Assembly: GCA_029552745.1 (NCBI GenBank)
Contig: JAKPDK010000104.1
Span: forward strand, 1-59,951
Length of the DNA stretch: 59,951 nt
Direction: 5' to 3'
Source: Candidatus Hydrogenedentota bacterium
GTDB lineage: Bacteria; Hydrogenedentota; Hydrogenedentia; Hydrogenedentales; SLHB01
Position 1 is the stretch's first letter, and every line of letters starts with the position of its first letter. The notes under the pieces are model-generated. The model was given only the letters and a program-made list of their open reading frames with translations. It was not told the origin of the DNA and did not search any database. Position numbers and translations under genes: made by a program. Shown here piece by piece: positions 9,894 to 18,537 of this stretch.

Positions 9894-10880
9894 TTACATT
9901 CTTGGATTTACTGCTTCGGGATTGAGACAGTCGGGCACTACGATGCCTTGCGCAAGAGCGACAGCGTTTTCTGCGGCGCGACGTTGCAGTTCCGCCATGG
10001 CTCCAATACTGTAGAAGGCATAGTGTCCCGTGGCGGTTACCCGTGGGTGAGATAGCAGGGGTTCCCATTTTGGATAGGGAGGCTCCTCAGAAAACACGTC
10101 AAGCCCCGCGGAGTGAATTTTTCCGAAGTTCAGTGCTTCTAGCAGCGCGTTTTCGTCGACGATAGATCCTCGTGCCGTGTTTACCAAAACGGGTTTTCGG
10201 CGCATTTTGGCGAATGCAGCGGCATTGATCATGCCCGTTGTCTCTGGCGTTAAAGAACAGTGTATGCTTATCACGTCGCTCTCGTTCAGAAGCGCATCCA
10301 AAGTTACAGAACGGACACGTAGGTCTCGGAAGCGTTCTTGGGAGATATAGGGGTCGCATGCAATAACCTCTCGAAAGAGTCCCACGGTTTTTTGAGCGAG
10401 TGCGCCGCCAATTCTGCCGAGACCGATAATTCCCAATACGGCTTGTCGCATTTCGATGATGTCGGTACGCGGTGGACCGCCGAAAAGTCTGCCGAAGTTG
10501 GCTATGCCTTCGCCTAATCCTCGCATGCAGGCAAGAATGAGCATGAGTGCATGGTCAGAGACGGAATGATTGCCGTAGCCTGGCACGTTAGCAACAAGAA
10601 TGCCCCGTTGTGTTGCCGCTTCGACGTCGATGTTTTCATAGCCGACGCCGCAGCGAACAATGCCACGCAGTCCAGGAATACTGTCCATAAATGCGCCATC
10701 GATGACGCTTCCCCGAACGATGATTGCCGAGGCGCCCTGAGCGAACTGTATTCTCCCGGCGCGGTCAGACGCATCGCCGAAGAACACGTCCAGGTGCATG
10801 CCAGCACGTTCGATCAAGGCGCGTTCCACCTCATGCCCGGCGTGACCTCGGTCAATGATGACAATGCGTAATTTTTCCAT
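9894..10880 (-). CDS. D-isomer-specific 2-hydroxyacid dehydrogenase (CtBP/phosphoglycerate dehydrogenase-like)
   Basis: A 328-aa NAD-dependent D-2-hydroxyacid dehydrogenase. The catalytic domain contains VRCGVGYENIDVEAATQRGI and VPGYGNHSVSDHALMLIL. The Rossmann motif GLGRIG is near 153-158. Catalytic Arg is in NTARGSIVDE, Glu in DVFSEEPP and His in TGHYAFYS, the last in an atypical context compared with the usual PHxA. The substrate (3-phosphoglycerate, glyoxylate or another 2-oxo acid) cannot be told from sequence, and there is no ACT domain as in long SerA forms. The gene is alone between two element copies. Confidence 0.9.
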   Translation of the reverse strand: MEKLRIVIIDRGHAGHEVERALIERAGMHLDVFFGDASDRAGRIQFAQGASAIIVRGSVIDGAFMDSIPGLRGIVRCGVGYENIDVEAATQRGILVANVPGYGNHSVSDHALMLILACMRGLGEGIANFGRLFGGPPRTDIIEMRQAVLGIIGLGRIGGALAQKTVGLFREVIACDPYISQERFRDLRVRSVTLDALLNESDVISIHCSLTPETTGMINAAAFAKMRRKPVLVNTARGSIVDENALLEALNFGKIHSAGLDVFSEEPPYPKWEPLLSHPRVTATGHYAFYSIGAMAELQRRAAENAVALAQGIVVPDCLNPEAVNPRM

Positions 10881-10977
10881 CAGTGGACACCTGGTGATAA
10901 ATCGTTTCGAAGCGCCAGATGCAACGTTCTACTTATTATGATGGCTGAAAACTGTTCTTTGCTTCAAATTGTCGGTT

Positions 10978-11278
10978 CGTATAAACTCACTAAAATTTGG
11001 TATTCAATTGAAGGGATAGACCAGCGCTTATATGCCCGGTTGTCATTGCGAGGGACGAGTCTAGCCCCCTTGTAGGGGCGAGACGTGCCTCGCCCTTCCC
11101 CTCAATCGCCTAGCGCTGGAGAACCTAGGGATGGTCATCCCGGAATACCTAAGGGGATTGCCATGTCGTGCCTTCGGGGCTCCTCGAAATGACAGGGGTC
11201 GGGCAATACCCGAATAGGACGCTTCCTCAATTCCCCATCCGAATATAACAAAAGTGCCAGAGGTACTGGACGAATACG
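10978..11278 (+). mobile_element. MITE-like element, copy C (degenerate left end)
   Basis: About 300 bp. The left end (about 10978-11004) is a diverged version of the family terminus and the right end 11253-11278 (AGTGCCAGAGGTACTGG...) is well preserved. The inside holds the GTCATTGCGAGG...CGAAATGACA palindrome and a nested GGGCGAGACGTGCCTCGCCC palindrome (11076-11095). Flanking 5-mers (CGGTT/GGGAT) no longer match well, so this is an older copy. Confidence 0.65.
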
Positions 11279-11283
11279 GGGAT

Positions 11284-11312
11284 TTGATTGCGACTTAACG
11301 GGGGGCTAGTAT
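11284..11312 (+). promoter_or_regulatory. Sigma70-type promoter of the ThuA gene abutting MITE copy C
   Basis: A -35 TTGATT (11284-11289), a 17-bp G-rich spacer and -10 TAGTAT (11307-11312), five bp beyond the element's right end and about 60 bp before the ThuA-family start codon. Confidence 0.5.
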
Positions 11313-11372
11313 CTTCTCGTGTTTTGGGTTCTCTCACGCAATTAGCGTATCAACATTGCAAAGGAGGTTTGT

Positions 11373-12233
11373 ATGGTCACGTTTTTGAGAATAGCAGCTT
11401 TTTTTGGTGCAGCCGCCACGGCGCTCAATGCAGTTGCCGCAGATTCCGTTCAAGTCCTTATTCTCGAAACCTCAGAGAGTTTTGCACACAGTCCGACCGT
11501 GTCGGAAGACGGGAAACCAAGTTTGCTTGAACGGACGATTAAGCAAATCGTTCCCCAGGAATGGAACGTCGTTGCAACCAAAGACGCCAGTATGATCAAT
11601 GCGGAGAATTTGAAGAAGTATCAGCTGGTTATTTTTTACACCCAGGGAGACTTGACAAAACCGAATAAGAGTGGAACTCCTCAAATGGGAGAGAATGGAG
11701 TTGCAGACCTAATTGCATGGATTGAGCAAGGTGGGGGATTCGTTGGTTTTCATTCGGCTACGGATACCTTTCGTGGTGAAGGAGATACCGTGACGCCGTA
11801 TACGGAGATGATTGGCGCCGAGTTTGCGGGTCATGGAAAACAATTTGTTGGGAAGGTTGTCGTAACCGATCCCAATCATCCCGTAATGAAACACGTTCCC
11901 ACAAATTGGGAACTGAATGAAGAGTGGTATACGTTCCGCAAATTTAACAAGGGTGCGTTGCGGGTACTTGCACTGTTGGATTGTGGAGAAGAACGGAAAA
12001 ACCAAGAGATGTATAACGTTCCGAACTATCCGATTATTTGGGTACGTTCGCTTGGCAAAGGGAGAGTGTATTACAGTGCACTAGGACATCGTGAGGATGT
12101 ATGGGAAAATCCCACGTTTCAACAGACGGTCCGGGATGCCTTGAATTGGGCATTGGGCGAAGGCCCCTCAGCGACCGCGCCCAATTTTGCTTCTGTGGTT
12201 CCTACTGAGTTACCAAAAGAAAAAGAGAAATAG
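11373..12233 (+). CDS. Secreted ThuA-family (class I glutamine amidotransferase-like) protein
   Basis: A 286-aa protein with an N-terminal signal peptide (hydrophobic residues 4-22, likely cut near AVAA-D). The ThuA fold follows: VQVLILETSESFAHS, then YQLVIFYTQGD, LIAWIEQGGGFVGFHSATDTF, GHGKQFVGKVVVTDPNHPVMKHVP, and the C-terminal GRVYYSALGHREDVWENPTFQQTVRDALNWALG. ThuA domains are linked to trehalose and other sugar metabolism, and in planctomycete-like bacteria they are often exported, but the reaction is not defined. It has a perfect SD AAGGAGG. An FMN-binding protein follows 180 bp downstream. Confidence 0.88.
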   Translation: MVTFLRIAAFFGAAATALNAVAADSVQVLILETSESFAHSPTVSEDGKPSLLERTIKQIVPQEWNVVATKDASMINAENLKKYQLVIFYTQGDLTKPNKSGTPQMGENGVADLIAWIEQGGGFVGFHSATDTFRGEGDTVTPYTEMIGAEFAGHGKQFVGKVVVTDPNHPVMKHVPTNWELNEEWYTFRKFNKGALRVLALLDCGEERKNQEMYNVPNYPIIWVRSLGKGRVYYSALGHREDVWENPTFQQTVRDALNWALGEGPSATAPNFASVVPTELPKEKEK

Positions 12234-12343
12234 GTCTGCTACCTTTCTGCGATTTCACGTAACGGAACTATAGTCGTTCGTTCGGGGTTATATGTTTGAC
12301 TGCCACGAAGAAGTGGGTCATTGGTTAACGAAAATATTTTTTC

Positions 12344-12396
12344 CCACAAAGAACATATGGAAAAGAGAAATCGGATAGTTGGGTTGTTCTTTGTGG
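12344..12396. repeat. Inverted repeat before the FMN-binding gene
   Basis: An 11-bp perfect inverted repeat, CCACAAAGAAC at 12344-12354 and GTTCTTTGTGG at 12386-12396, with a 31-nt loop and ending just before the SD of the downstream gene. The arms match the core of the repeat inside hsdM (TTCTTTGTGGTG, 945-956), so it may be a relict of that repeat family. A regulatory hairpin is an alternative. Confidence 0.6.
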
Positions 12397-12412
12397 TAAA
12401 AAGGAGAAAAAC

Positions 12413-12859
12413 ATGGTTCCCGGGAGTAGGAAGCCTTTTTGGACTAATTTTTTGAGGACAAGTATTCTCTGCGTTTTTGTCTTTTGTGTCATGCTTGTCT
12501 TGTCTATGTTTCTGCCCCGAATGACGGAAGCGGCGAAAACAGATGGAGGTTCCAATAGCCAACAGGATCAGGCTGCCAAGCTGCGTGACGGGAAGTATGA
12601 AGGAAGAACGGACGTAAATTATAGGGGCACGGTTGTTGTTACGGTAGAAGAGGGCAAAATCAAAGAGATCCAGGCGAAGCCTATTGGCAAAGATGCGCGA
12701 TATAAAAGAGAAATCGACGTGATTCTCGCGAAAGTCGTCGAAAGTCAAGAGTATCATGTTGATGCCTATTCTGGCGCTACTCGTTATACAGTCGCGGTTG
12801 TAAAAGCCGTTGAAAATGCTTTGCGAGACGCGGAAATTAAAGAGACCCCCTCAGAATAA
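12413..12859 (+). CDS. Exported FMN-binding domain protein
   Basis: A 148-aa protein with a membrane-anchor or signal segment at about 13-36 and a single FMN-binding domain (about 58-143) of the type found in NqrC/RnfG and in free-standing flavoproteins. The DGKYEGRTDV start and the DAYSGAT motif are visible. The Thr of SGAT is the usual attachment site for covalent FMN by ApbE-type transferases, although no apbE is in the window. It is likely a periplasmic electron carrier. The SD GGAG lies 7 nt before the ATG. The next gene, a radical SAM protein, follows after 31 bp and is probably co-transcribed. Confidence 0.85.
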   Translation: MVPGSRKPFWTNFLRTSILCVFVFCVMLVLSMFLPRMTEAAKTDGGSNSQQDQAAKLRDGKYEGRTDVNYRGTVVVTVEEGKIKEIQAKPIGKDARYKREIDVILAKVVESQEYHVDAYSGATRYTVAVVKAVENALRDAEIKETPSE

Positions 12860-12890
12860 ATTGCGCTAGTTTGCTGTTTCTTACAGCAGC

Positions 12891-14030
12891 ATGGATTATC
12901 GGGCAGAAATAGATGCGGGTACTTACGCAGCCCTCGGCAGGATTTCGCGTTTTTACCTTTCATTGACCCGATTGTACACATCCTTGCCCTACTCCTTTTC
13001 GTCTTCTGGCGCAACCTTTCCCCCAGCACATTACTTCATGGAAATCACCCGACGTTGTAACTTGAGGTGCAAAATGTGCTGTTTCATTGATTGGCTGCAA
13101 AATACGCCGGCAAAACAACAGGCAGAGGGAGAACTGACCACCGAAGAGTGGCTTGGGGTCATCGACCAAACCACCCGTTACAGTCTGATAACCTTCACGG
13201 GAGGAGAGGTATTTTCACGGCGCGATTTCATGCAAATCTTGGAACATGCGTGTTCCAAACGGCGTGTCCATTTTATATCGAACGCAACCATGTTGAACGA
13301 AGAGCGCGCGAAACACTGCGCGGAACTCGCCCCTAGACGTTTAGGCGGGAAAGGTCTGAATTTTGTTGGTACTTCCATTGACGGGATACGGGACGTTCAT
13401 GACCAGATTCGTGCCCAGCAAGGGGCTTTTGAGAAAACGGTGTCGGGCATTAAAAACTTGGTTCGTTTTAAGCGAGAATCTGGCAAACGGTGTCCCCTCA
13501 TTCATGTAAACACCGTAATTCAAGAGGACAACGTTGCCTGCTTGGCAGATTTGCCGCAGGTGGTTGCCGATGCGGGCGCGGATGTCTTGAATTTGTTGAC
13601 GGAAAATCGTGCATTCGATTTGCCCACATTGGGCGAGGTCGATCCCAGCACGTTCAGCCGCGACGACGTCAGGCAGAAACGCATAGACCGAAACCTCTTG
13701 TCGGATGCTATTTTGAAAACCTTGAAAAACGCCAAACGCGTTGGGATCGAGGTGAGGCTTCCTCGAATGCCTCTGGAAGAACTGCTTAATCATTACGATC
13801 AGGGATATGATCTGAAAAAATTTGAATGTCGCGCGGTTTGGATTAACTTTTATATCGATTCCAAGGGCGGGGTGTATCCTTGTTTTATCAAGAAAGTGGG
13901 GAACGTACGACAACATACCTTGCGCGCGCTCTGGAACTGCCCTGAGATTAGAGATTTTAGGGTACGCCGCCGCGAAAGCGGTTTTGCCGTGTGTCGAGGA
14001 TGCTGCGAATTGGAGTACAAGAGATCTTAA
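12891..14030 (+). CDS. Radical SAM protein with C-terminal SPASM-like cysteines
   Basis: A 379-aa radical SAM enzyme. The 4Fe-4S/SAM motif is CNLRCKMC (CxxxCxxC, about residues 58-65), followed by the GGE-type TFTGGEVF and the SIDG segment. The C-terminal region has a cysteine pattern (C in KFEC, C in VYPCF, then CRGCC) resembling a SPASM/twitch domain that holds auxiliary clusters. Such enzymes modify peptides or small molecules. No precursor peptide is evident nearby, so the substrate is unknown. The SD is weak. It follows the FMN-binding gene closely. Confidence 0.88.
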   Translation: MDYRAEIDAGTYAALGRISRFYLSLTRLYTSLPYSFSSSGATFPPAHYFMEITRRCNLRCKMCCFIDWLQNTPAKQQAEGELTTEEWLGVIDQTTRYSLITFTGGEVFSRRDFMQILEHACSKRRVHFISNATMLNEERAKHCAELAPRRLGGKGLNFVGTSIDGIRDVHDQIRAQQGAFEKTVSGIKNLVRFKRESGKRCPLIHVNTVIQEDNVACLADLPQVVADAGADVLNLLTENRAFDLPTLGEVDPSTFSRDDVRQKRIDRNLLSDAILKTLKNAKRVGIEVRLPRMPLEELLNHYDQGYDLKKFECRAVWINFYIDSKGGVYPCFIKKVGNVRQHTLRALWNCPEIRDFRVRRRESGFAVCRGCCELEYKRS

Positions 14031-14126
14031 ACTTGTCGGCTCCCTCTTGTTATCGTGTCAACGGGCGGCCACTTCCAAAAAATAAGCACGCTTTCACTTA
14101 CTGCTGATAGGCGAACTTTGGGTTAT

Positions 14127-14534
14127 CTATTTAACCCCTTTGCTGTTCAAAAAAGGACCGTATTTCTTGTCAACTACTTTAATATGGTGTTGTAGCCAAT
14201 TGCTCAGGAAATTCATGATTTGTATGGATAATCCTATCTTACCGGAGTTGTAATCCGCTTGGAACTGTGCCGCTTTTGCCACAAAATCTTCGTGCTCTTT
14301 TTTGTGGACGTCAGCTTCCGGATAGCCATGCTGAGCAAAAATTCTTTCCTCTGTGCCAAAATGAGTTTGGGTGTAGGCGATTAAGCCACTTACCACTTTA
14401 GAAACAACTTCTTTTCCTTTTCCTTGGCGCATGGCGTCGTCGAGTTCGTTTATAAGAGCAACGAGTTTTTGATGCTGTCGATCAATCTCTGCAATATTTA
14501 CGCTAAATGAATTGTCCCATTTGATTATTGCCAT
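14127..14534 (-). CDS. Bacteriohemerythrin 1
   Basis: A 135-aa four-helix-bundle oxygen- or iron-binding protein. The di-iron ligand pattern is complete: His in DRQHQKL, His and Glu in THFGTEE, His in HKKEHEDF, and HxxxD in LQHHIKVVDKKYGP. It has a good SD (GGGAGG). It is a close paralogue of the gene 80 bp upstream, with the same length and most residues shared, so the pair looks like a recent tandem duplication. The role is probably O2 storage or sensing, or delivery of O2 to enzymes, in a microaerobic or anaerobic cell. Confidence 0.94.
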   Translation of the reverse strand: MAIIKWDNSFSVNIAEIDRQHQKLVALINELDDAMRQGKGKEVVSKVVSGLIAYTQTHFGTEERIFAQHGYPEADVHKKEHEDFVAKAAQFQADYNSGKIGLSIQIMNFLSNWLQHHIKVVDKKYGPFLNSKGVK

Positions 14535-14613
14535 AGGTCATCCTCCCAAAATCGCCTTATTGCTAAGAGAATTATTGCTATAAATTGTCAGCTGTAGCAG
14601 CAAAAAGGGGCCA

Positions 14614-15021
14614 TTAACGGACACCCTTGCCGTTAAGGAAGGGCCCATATTTCTTATCAAGCACCTTGATGTGGTGCTGGAGCCAATTGCTTAGAAAATT
14701 CATGATCTGTATGGATAAACCCATCCTACCGGAGTTGTAATCTACTTGGAACTGTGCCGCTTTAGCGACGAAATCCTCGTGTTCTTTTTTTTGAACATCG
14801 AGTTCCGGATAGCCATGCTGAGTCAGGAGTCTTTCTTCGGCACCAAAGTGAGTTCGCGTGTATGTCACTAAACCGCCGATCACTTTCGATACGACTTCTT
14901 TACCTTTCCCTTGGCGCATCGCATCGTCCAACTCATTGACAAGCGCGATAAGTTTCTGATGCTGTTGGTCCATTTCTGCGACACTGACACTAAATGTGCT
15001 GTCCCATTTGATTGCCGCCAT
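14614..15021 (-). CDS. Bacteriohemerythrin 2
   Basis: A 135-aa bacteriohemerythrin paralogous to the neighbouring gene, with all ligands kept (MDQQHQKL, THFGAEE, KKEHEDF, LQHHIKVLD). The start chosen is ATG 15021, preceded by AAGGAG at ideal spacing and matching the paralogue's start. An upstream in-frame ATG at 15156 would add 45 unrelated residues. Between the paralogues the differences are mostly conservative. Confidence 0.94.
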   Translation of the reverse strand: MAAIKWDSTFSVSVAEMDQQHQKLIALVNELDDAMRQGKGKEVVSKVIGGLVTYTRTHFGAEERLLTQHGYPELDVQKKEHEDFVAKAAQFQVDYNSGRMGLSIQIMNFLSNWLQHHIKVLDKKYGPFLNGKGVR

Positions 15022-15171
15022 AGTCTTTCTCCTTGGATCTGTTCCTGCCATGTCTTTACAAAATTGTTGATTCTGATTATGTATCAGTACAAATTTTCGA
15101 TACAAGTGGACTTGTGACAGGCGGACTGGGTAATCTAAATGGTCTTCACTAAGCATTAAAGGAGCTGTCCC

Positions 15172-16248
15172 ATGCCACTAAGTTACCGTGAGAACTATTT
15201 GCGCAATGCCTCCTTTCAGTATCCCGAGTTTATTCCTATGCATATTGGGATCTCCAATGCATCATGGGATCAGTGGCGTAGTGAGATGGAAGACGTAGTT
15301 GTGCGACATCCATCGATCTGGCCCGGCTTTGAAAAGGGCAAACGGGACTGGGACCATTTTGATTTCGGGCCTGCCTATACGAAAGGTGTGCCATTTCGCG
15401 ACGCGTGGGGGTGCGTTTGGGAGACCGACATAAACGGCATTGAAGGTGTGGTGAAGGAGTCGCCATTGTCGGATTGGGCGAACTGGGACAACTGGCGCGC
15501 CCCGAACCCACTGGAGACGGCTGACCGGGGACCCGTGGATTGGGGGCAGCGGAGGCGGGACATTGAAGCAGCAAAGCAGCGAGGCGACCTGACATCAGGG
15601 GGGCTACCTCACGGTTTCTTCTTCATGCGACTTACCTATCTTCGTGGTTTTGAGAACATGATGGTTGATATGGCGACCGAACACCCGATGCTGTGGAAAC
15701 TCATAGATGTGTTATATGAACACAATCGAATTATCGTGGATCAGTTTTTGGAAATGGGCGTTGATATGATGAGCATTGGGGAAGACCTTGGCGCCCAGAA
15801 CTCTTCGATTATTAGTCCGGCGATGTTCCGGAAGTATTGCCGTCCGACCTATGAGAAATTGCTCCAGCCTTGCCGCGAGCGGGGAATTCACGTCATGTTG
15901 CACAGTGACGGATACATTATGGATTTGGTAGACGATTTACTCATGTCAGGTGTTACGATCTTAAATCCACAGGATCTTTGTAACGGAATTGAAAATATTC
16001 GCCGGGAGTTAAAAGGGCGGGTCTGCATTCGTTTGGATGTAGATCGACAAAAGATAGTGCCCTACGGTACGCGGCAAGAGATTCGGGAGTTGATCGAGGA
16101 GGAAGTACGCGTGCTGGGCTCGCCCCAAGGCGGATTGGAATTCATATGCGGGATTTATCCTCCGACACCGCCCGAAAATGTCGACGCTGTGGCTTGTGCG
16201 TTTGAGGAGTTTCGGACGTACTGGTGGGACGGTCGAGGCGGGGCATAA
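15172..16248 (+). CDS. Uroporphyrinogen decarboxylase (URO-D) family protein
   Basis: A 358-aa TIM-barrel protein of the URO-D/methyltransferase superfamily. Family features visible are SIGEDLGAQNSSIISPAMFRKYCRPTYEKL, the HSDGYIMDLVDDLLMSG strand-helix, NPQDLCNGIENIRRELKGRVCIRLDVDR and the C-terminal GGLEFICGIYPPTPPENVDA. The early residues invariant in true HemE are not obvious and no heme genes lie nearby. It may be a corrinoid/methyl-transfer-type or catabolic member, as is frequent in fermentative environmental bacteria. It is divergent from the hemerythrins and precedes lptF by 38 bp. Confidence 0.85.
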   Translation: MPLSYRENYLRNASFQYPEFIPMHIGISNASWDQWRSEMEDVVVRHPSIWPGFEKGKRDWDHFDFGPAYTKGVPFRDAWGCVWETDINGIEGVVKESPLSDWANWDNWRAPNPLETADRGPVDWGQRRRDIEAAKQRGDLTSGGLPHGFFFMRLTYLRGFENMMVDMATEHPMLWKLIDVLYEHNRIIVDQFLEMGVDMMSIGEDLGAQNSSIISPAMFRKYCRPTYEKLLQPCRERGIHVMLHSDGYIMDLVDDLLMSGVTILNPQDLCNGIENIRRELKGRVCIRLDVDRQKIVPYGTRQEIRELIEEEVRVLGSPQGGLEFICGIYPPTPPENVDAVACAFEEFRTYWWDGRGGA

Positions 16249-16286
16249 CACTGTTTCTACAGCAAGACACACAGTAAGGAATACGT

Positions 16287-17441
16287 TTGCGGCAGATTAC
16301 CCGATATATTCTCCGAGAGACGGCAACGCCATCTTTATTGGCGCTGGGTGTTTTTAGTTTTCTCGGAGTAGTCAACGAATTAAGGGAACGCATTCGCGAG
16401 TTTGATGTAGCACATGTTTTTGTCTCGGATTTTACCAAGCTCGCGCTTTGGTTCTTACCCACGCTTCTTTATTACATTGTGCCTATAACCTACATGATGG
16501 GGGTATTATTGGCGTTTGGGCGTTTTGCACAACAGAACGAAATCACGGCAATGCAGGCGGCCGGCATACCTTTGAAACGGGTAGTAATGCCTGTCCTGGT
16601 GTGTGGTTTGTTTTTGAGTGGTGCATGTTTCGTGTTGCAGGATCGTCTGCAGCCTGCCGCTCTACGCAAGATCAACGATCTGATTTACACCCAGTTACCG
16701 CTGCGCTTGACGATGGACGCTATTTCACCTGGTGTCGTTCATGAGATAGGGAATTGGCGCGTTTACATCGGCGGCAGAGATCGGAAGACGGATACTCTGG
16801 AGAATGTTGATATTCTTGTCACCCAAGATAACGGTGAGATTTGGCTGTATCATGCGGACAAGGCTCAATTTGTGCGCGAGGGAGCGAGGTTACAGTTGTA
16901 TATTCCGGAGTGCTTTTTGATTTTGCCCGGAAACCCTGTTCACACGCGTATCACAGACCTCACACTTAGTCCGCCGGCTCCACAAGCGCGAAAGAGAGCG
17001 CCCGAACGGCGCATGCTTTCTCTGCGAGAGCTTTTAGAGCGCGATGCCGCTTTGCAGAAGAAAATATTGGAATCTGGTCGGTTATCCGATATGCGTTCAT
17101 TGTATGGTGTTCCGTCGAGTTTTCCCGAAGGGGTGTCCATTCGTGACTGGAATGAACTGCGCAGTATCCGTGCCGAAACGCGCGAACGGATTTCCTTGCC
17201 GTTTGCGTGTTTGGCCGTGAGCCTGGTGGCAGCGCCTTTGGCGGCGCGAGCGCGGAGTGGCGGCCGCTCCTATGGGTTTGCGGTGGGTTTTGCGATAATT
17301 TTGGGATATTACCTTCTTTTGATGCTTACCCAGGCTCGGGGCCTACCCTCACTTGGTGAGGCGATACTACGTGGCGCCGTGCCCAATTTGGTTCTTGCGG
17401 GGATAGGGCTCTGGGCGATGTGGCGCGTGGATCGGATTTAG
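16287..17441 (+). CDS. lptF: Lipopolysaccharide export permease LptF/LptG family (first)
   Basis: A 384-aa inner-membrane permease of the YjgP/YjgQ family, part of the LptB2FG transporter that extracts LPS from the inner membrane. Transmembrane segments occur near 15-35, 52-75, 95-118 and again as three helices at about 305-380. Between them is a periplasmic beta-jellyroll-like domain (about 120-240). The start is TTG 16287 with an upstream AAGGA. Its stop lies 2 bp before the preferred start of the second permease gene. It supports an LPS-bearing outer membrane. The F-versus-G assignment is by order only. Confidence 0.88.
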   Translation: MRQITRYILRETATPSLLALGVFSFLGVVNELRERIREFDVAHVFVSDFTKLALWFLPTLLYYIVPITYMMGVLLAFGRFAQQNEITAMQAAGIPLKRVVMPVLVCGLFLSGACFVLQDRLQPAALRKINDLIYTQLPLRLTMDAISPGVVHEIGNWRVYIGGRDRKTDTLENVDILVTQDNGEIWLYHADKAQFVREGARLQLYIPECFLILPGNPVHTRITDLTLSPPAPQARKRAPERRMLSLRELLERDAALQKKILESGRLSDMRSLYGVPSSFPEGVSIRDWNELRSIRAETRERISLPFACLAVSLVAAPLAARARSGGRSYGFAVGFAIILGYYLLLMLTQARGLPSLGEAILRGAVPNLVLAGIGLWAMWRVDRI

Positions 17442-17443
17442 TC

Positions 17444-18526
17444 ATGACATTGCTCGATCGGTATCTTTCCGTACGGTTTGTGGGGATGTTATTCCGCACC
17501 TTGTTGGCACTGGTGGCGCTGTATGTTCTCGTCGACCTTTTGGTGGAACGCTTGCAACAGGTAGATAAGCACGGCGTTGCGTGGTCTATCGTCTTGCAAT
17601 ACTACATTTCTTTGTTGCCTTACATCCTTGTGCAGTATGTAGCCCCTTTTGGGGCGCTGATGGCGGGTCTGTTTGTTTTTGGCGAAACAGCGCAGAACAA
17701 CGAAATAACGGCCGCCCTTGCCGGAGGAATCAGTTTGCGTCGGTTTGTCCTCGCGCCCCTCGTGATTGGATTAATGTTTTCGATCATGCTTTTCATCGTA
17801 CAAGAAACGATGGGCATTGCAGGATATCGTCGCGCAAATGAACTTAACGGCAAGTATTTTTCCGGCGAGTCTGACACGAAACGGGGAGCCGTAACCTGGG
17901 CAAATCTTCAGGACGGTTGGACATGCCACATCCTTAAATTCAACCGGGCAGCTCTTACAGGGGAGGGAGTTGTCGCCTATTCTCGCCAAGGAGGGCTGCA
18001 GCAACTGATTGAGGCTAATAGCATTTTTTGGGATGAGGAAAAGAATCGGTGGGTTTTGCGGCGAGGTAAGCATTTTGTCTTCGACCCAGAGACTCAAGCA
18101 AGGACGGCGCAACGAATCACGCAAACGCCTGCACCTTTTTCAGAAACCCCGGAACAACTTTTTTCACTGGATCGGGCGCCGGAAGAGAAGAGCTTGAAGT
18201 TGATCTTAGCTGATCTGGCGTATGCGCGTAGTCGTGGGATGTATTGCGCCCCTCTTGAGGTCAAATTTCATACGAGGTTTTCTCAACCTATGCTCAGTTT
18301 TGTTATGATTCTCTTGGCGGTGCCTTTCGGTATGAGAATCCGACGAGGTGGGCTTGCGGTGAGTTTCGGCGCGGCAATAGCGGTTGCCGTTATTTATTTG
18401 TTGTTGTTTTTTGTTTCGGTAGGTCTGGGCAACATGGGAAGGTTGCCGGCGTTTGTGGCAGCCTGGCTAGCCAGTATACTTTTTGTTTTGACAGGTATTT
18501 TTCTCCTCGTGAAAACGCCGACATAA
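17444..18526 (+). CDS. lptG: Lipopolysaccharide export permease LptF/LptG family (second)
   Basis: A 360-aa permease with the same layout as the preceding gene: three N-terminal helices starting MTLLDRYLSVRFVGMLFRTLL, a periplasmic domain at about 115-255 and three C-terminal helices including AVPFGMRIRRGG. The ATG at 17444 is preferred because it directly follows the lptF stop. An in-frame ATG at 17420 would overlap lptF. The two genes form one transcription unit, probably with the downstream propeller protein. Confidence 0.88.
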   Translation: MTLLDRYLSVRFVGMLFRTLLALVALYVLVDLLVERLQQVDKHGVAWSIVLQYYISLLPYILVQYVAPFGALMAGLFVFGETAQNNEITAALAGGISLRRFVLAPLVIGLMFSIMLFIVQETMGIAGYRRANELNGKYFSGESDTKRGAVTWANLQDGWTCHILKFNRAALTGEGVVAYSRQGGLQQLIEANSIFWDEEKNRWVLRRGKHFVFDPETQARTAQRITQTPAPFSETPEQLFSLDRAPEEKSLKLILADLAYARSRGMYCAPLEVKFHTRFSQPMLSFVMILLAVPFGMRIRRGGLAVSFGAAIAVAVIYLLLFFVSVGLGNMGRLPAFVAAWLASILFVLTGIFLLVKTPT

Positions 18527-18537
18527 GAGGATAAAGC

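Noticed and set aside
12239-12757. Minus-strand 172-codon ORF opposite the FMN-binding gene
   Set aside because: Lies antisense over a gene with an SD and the SGAT motif; low-complexity residues and no SD of its own.
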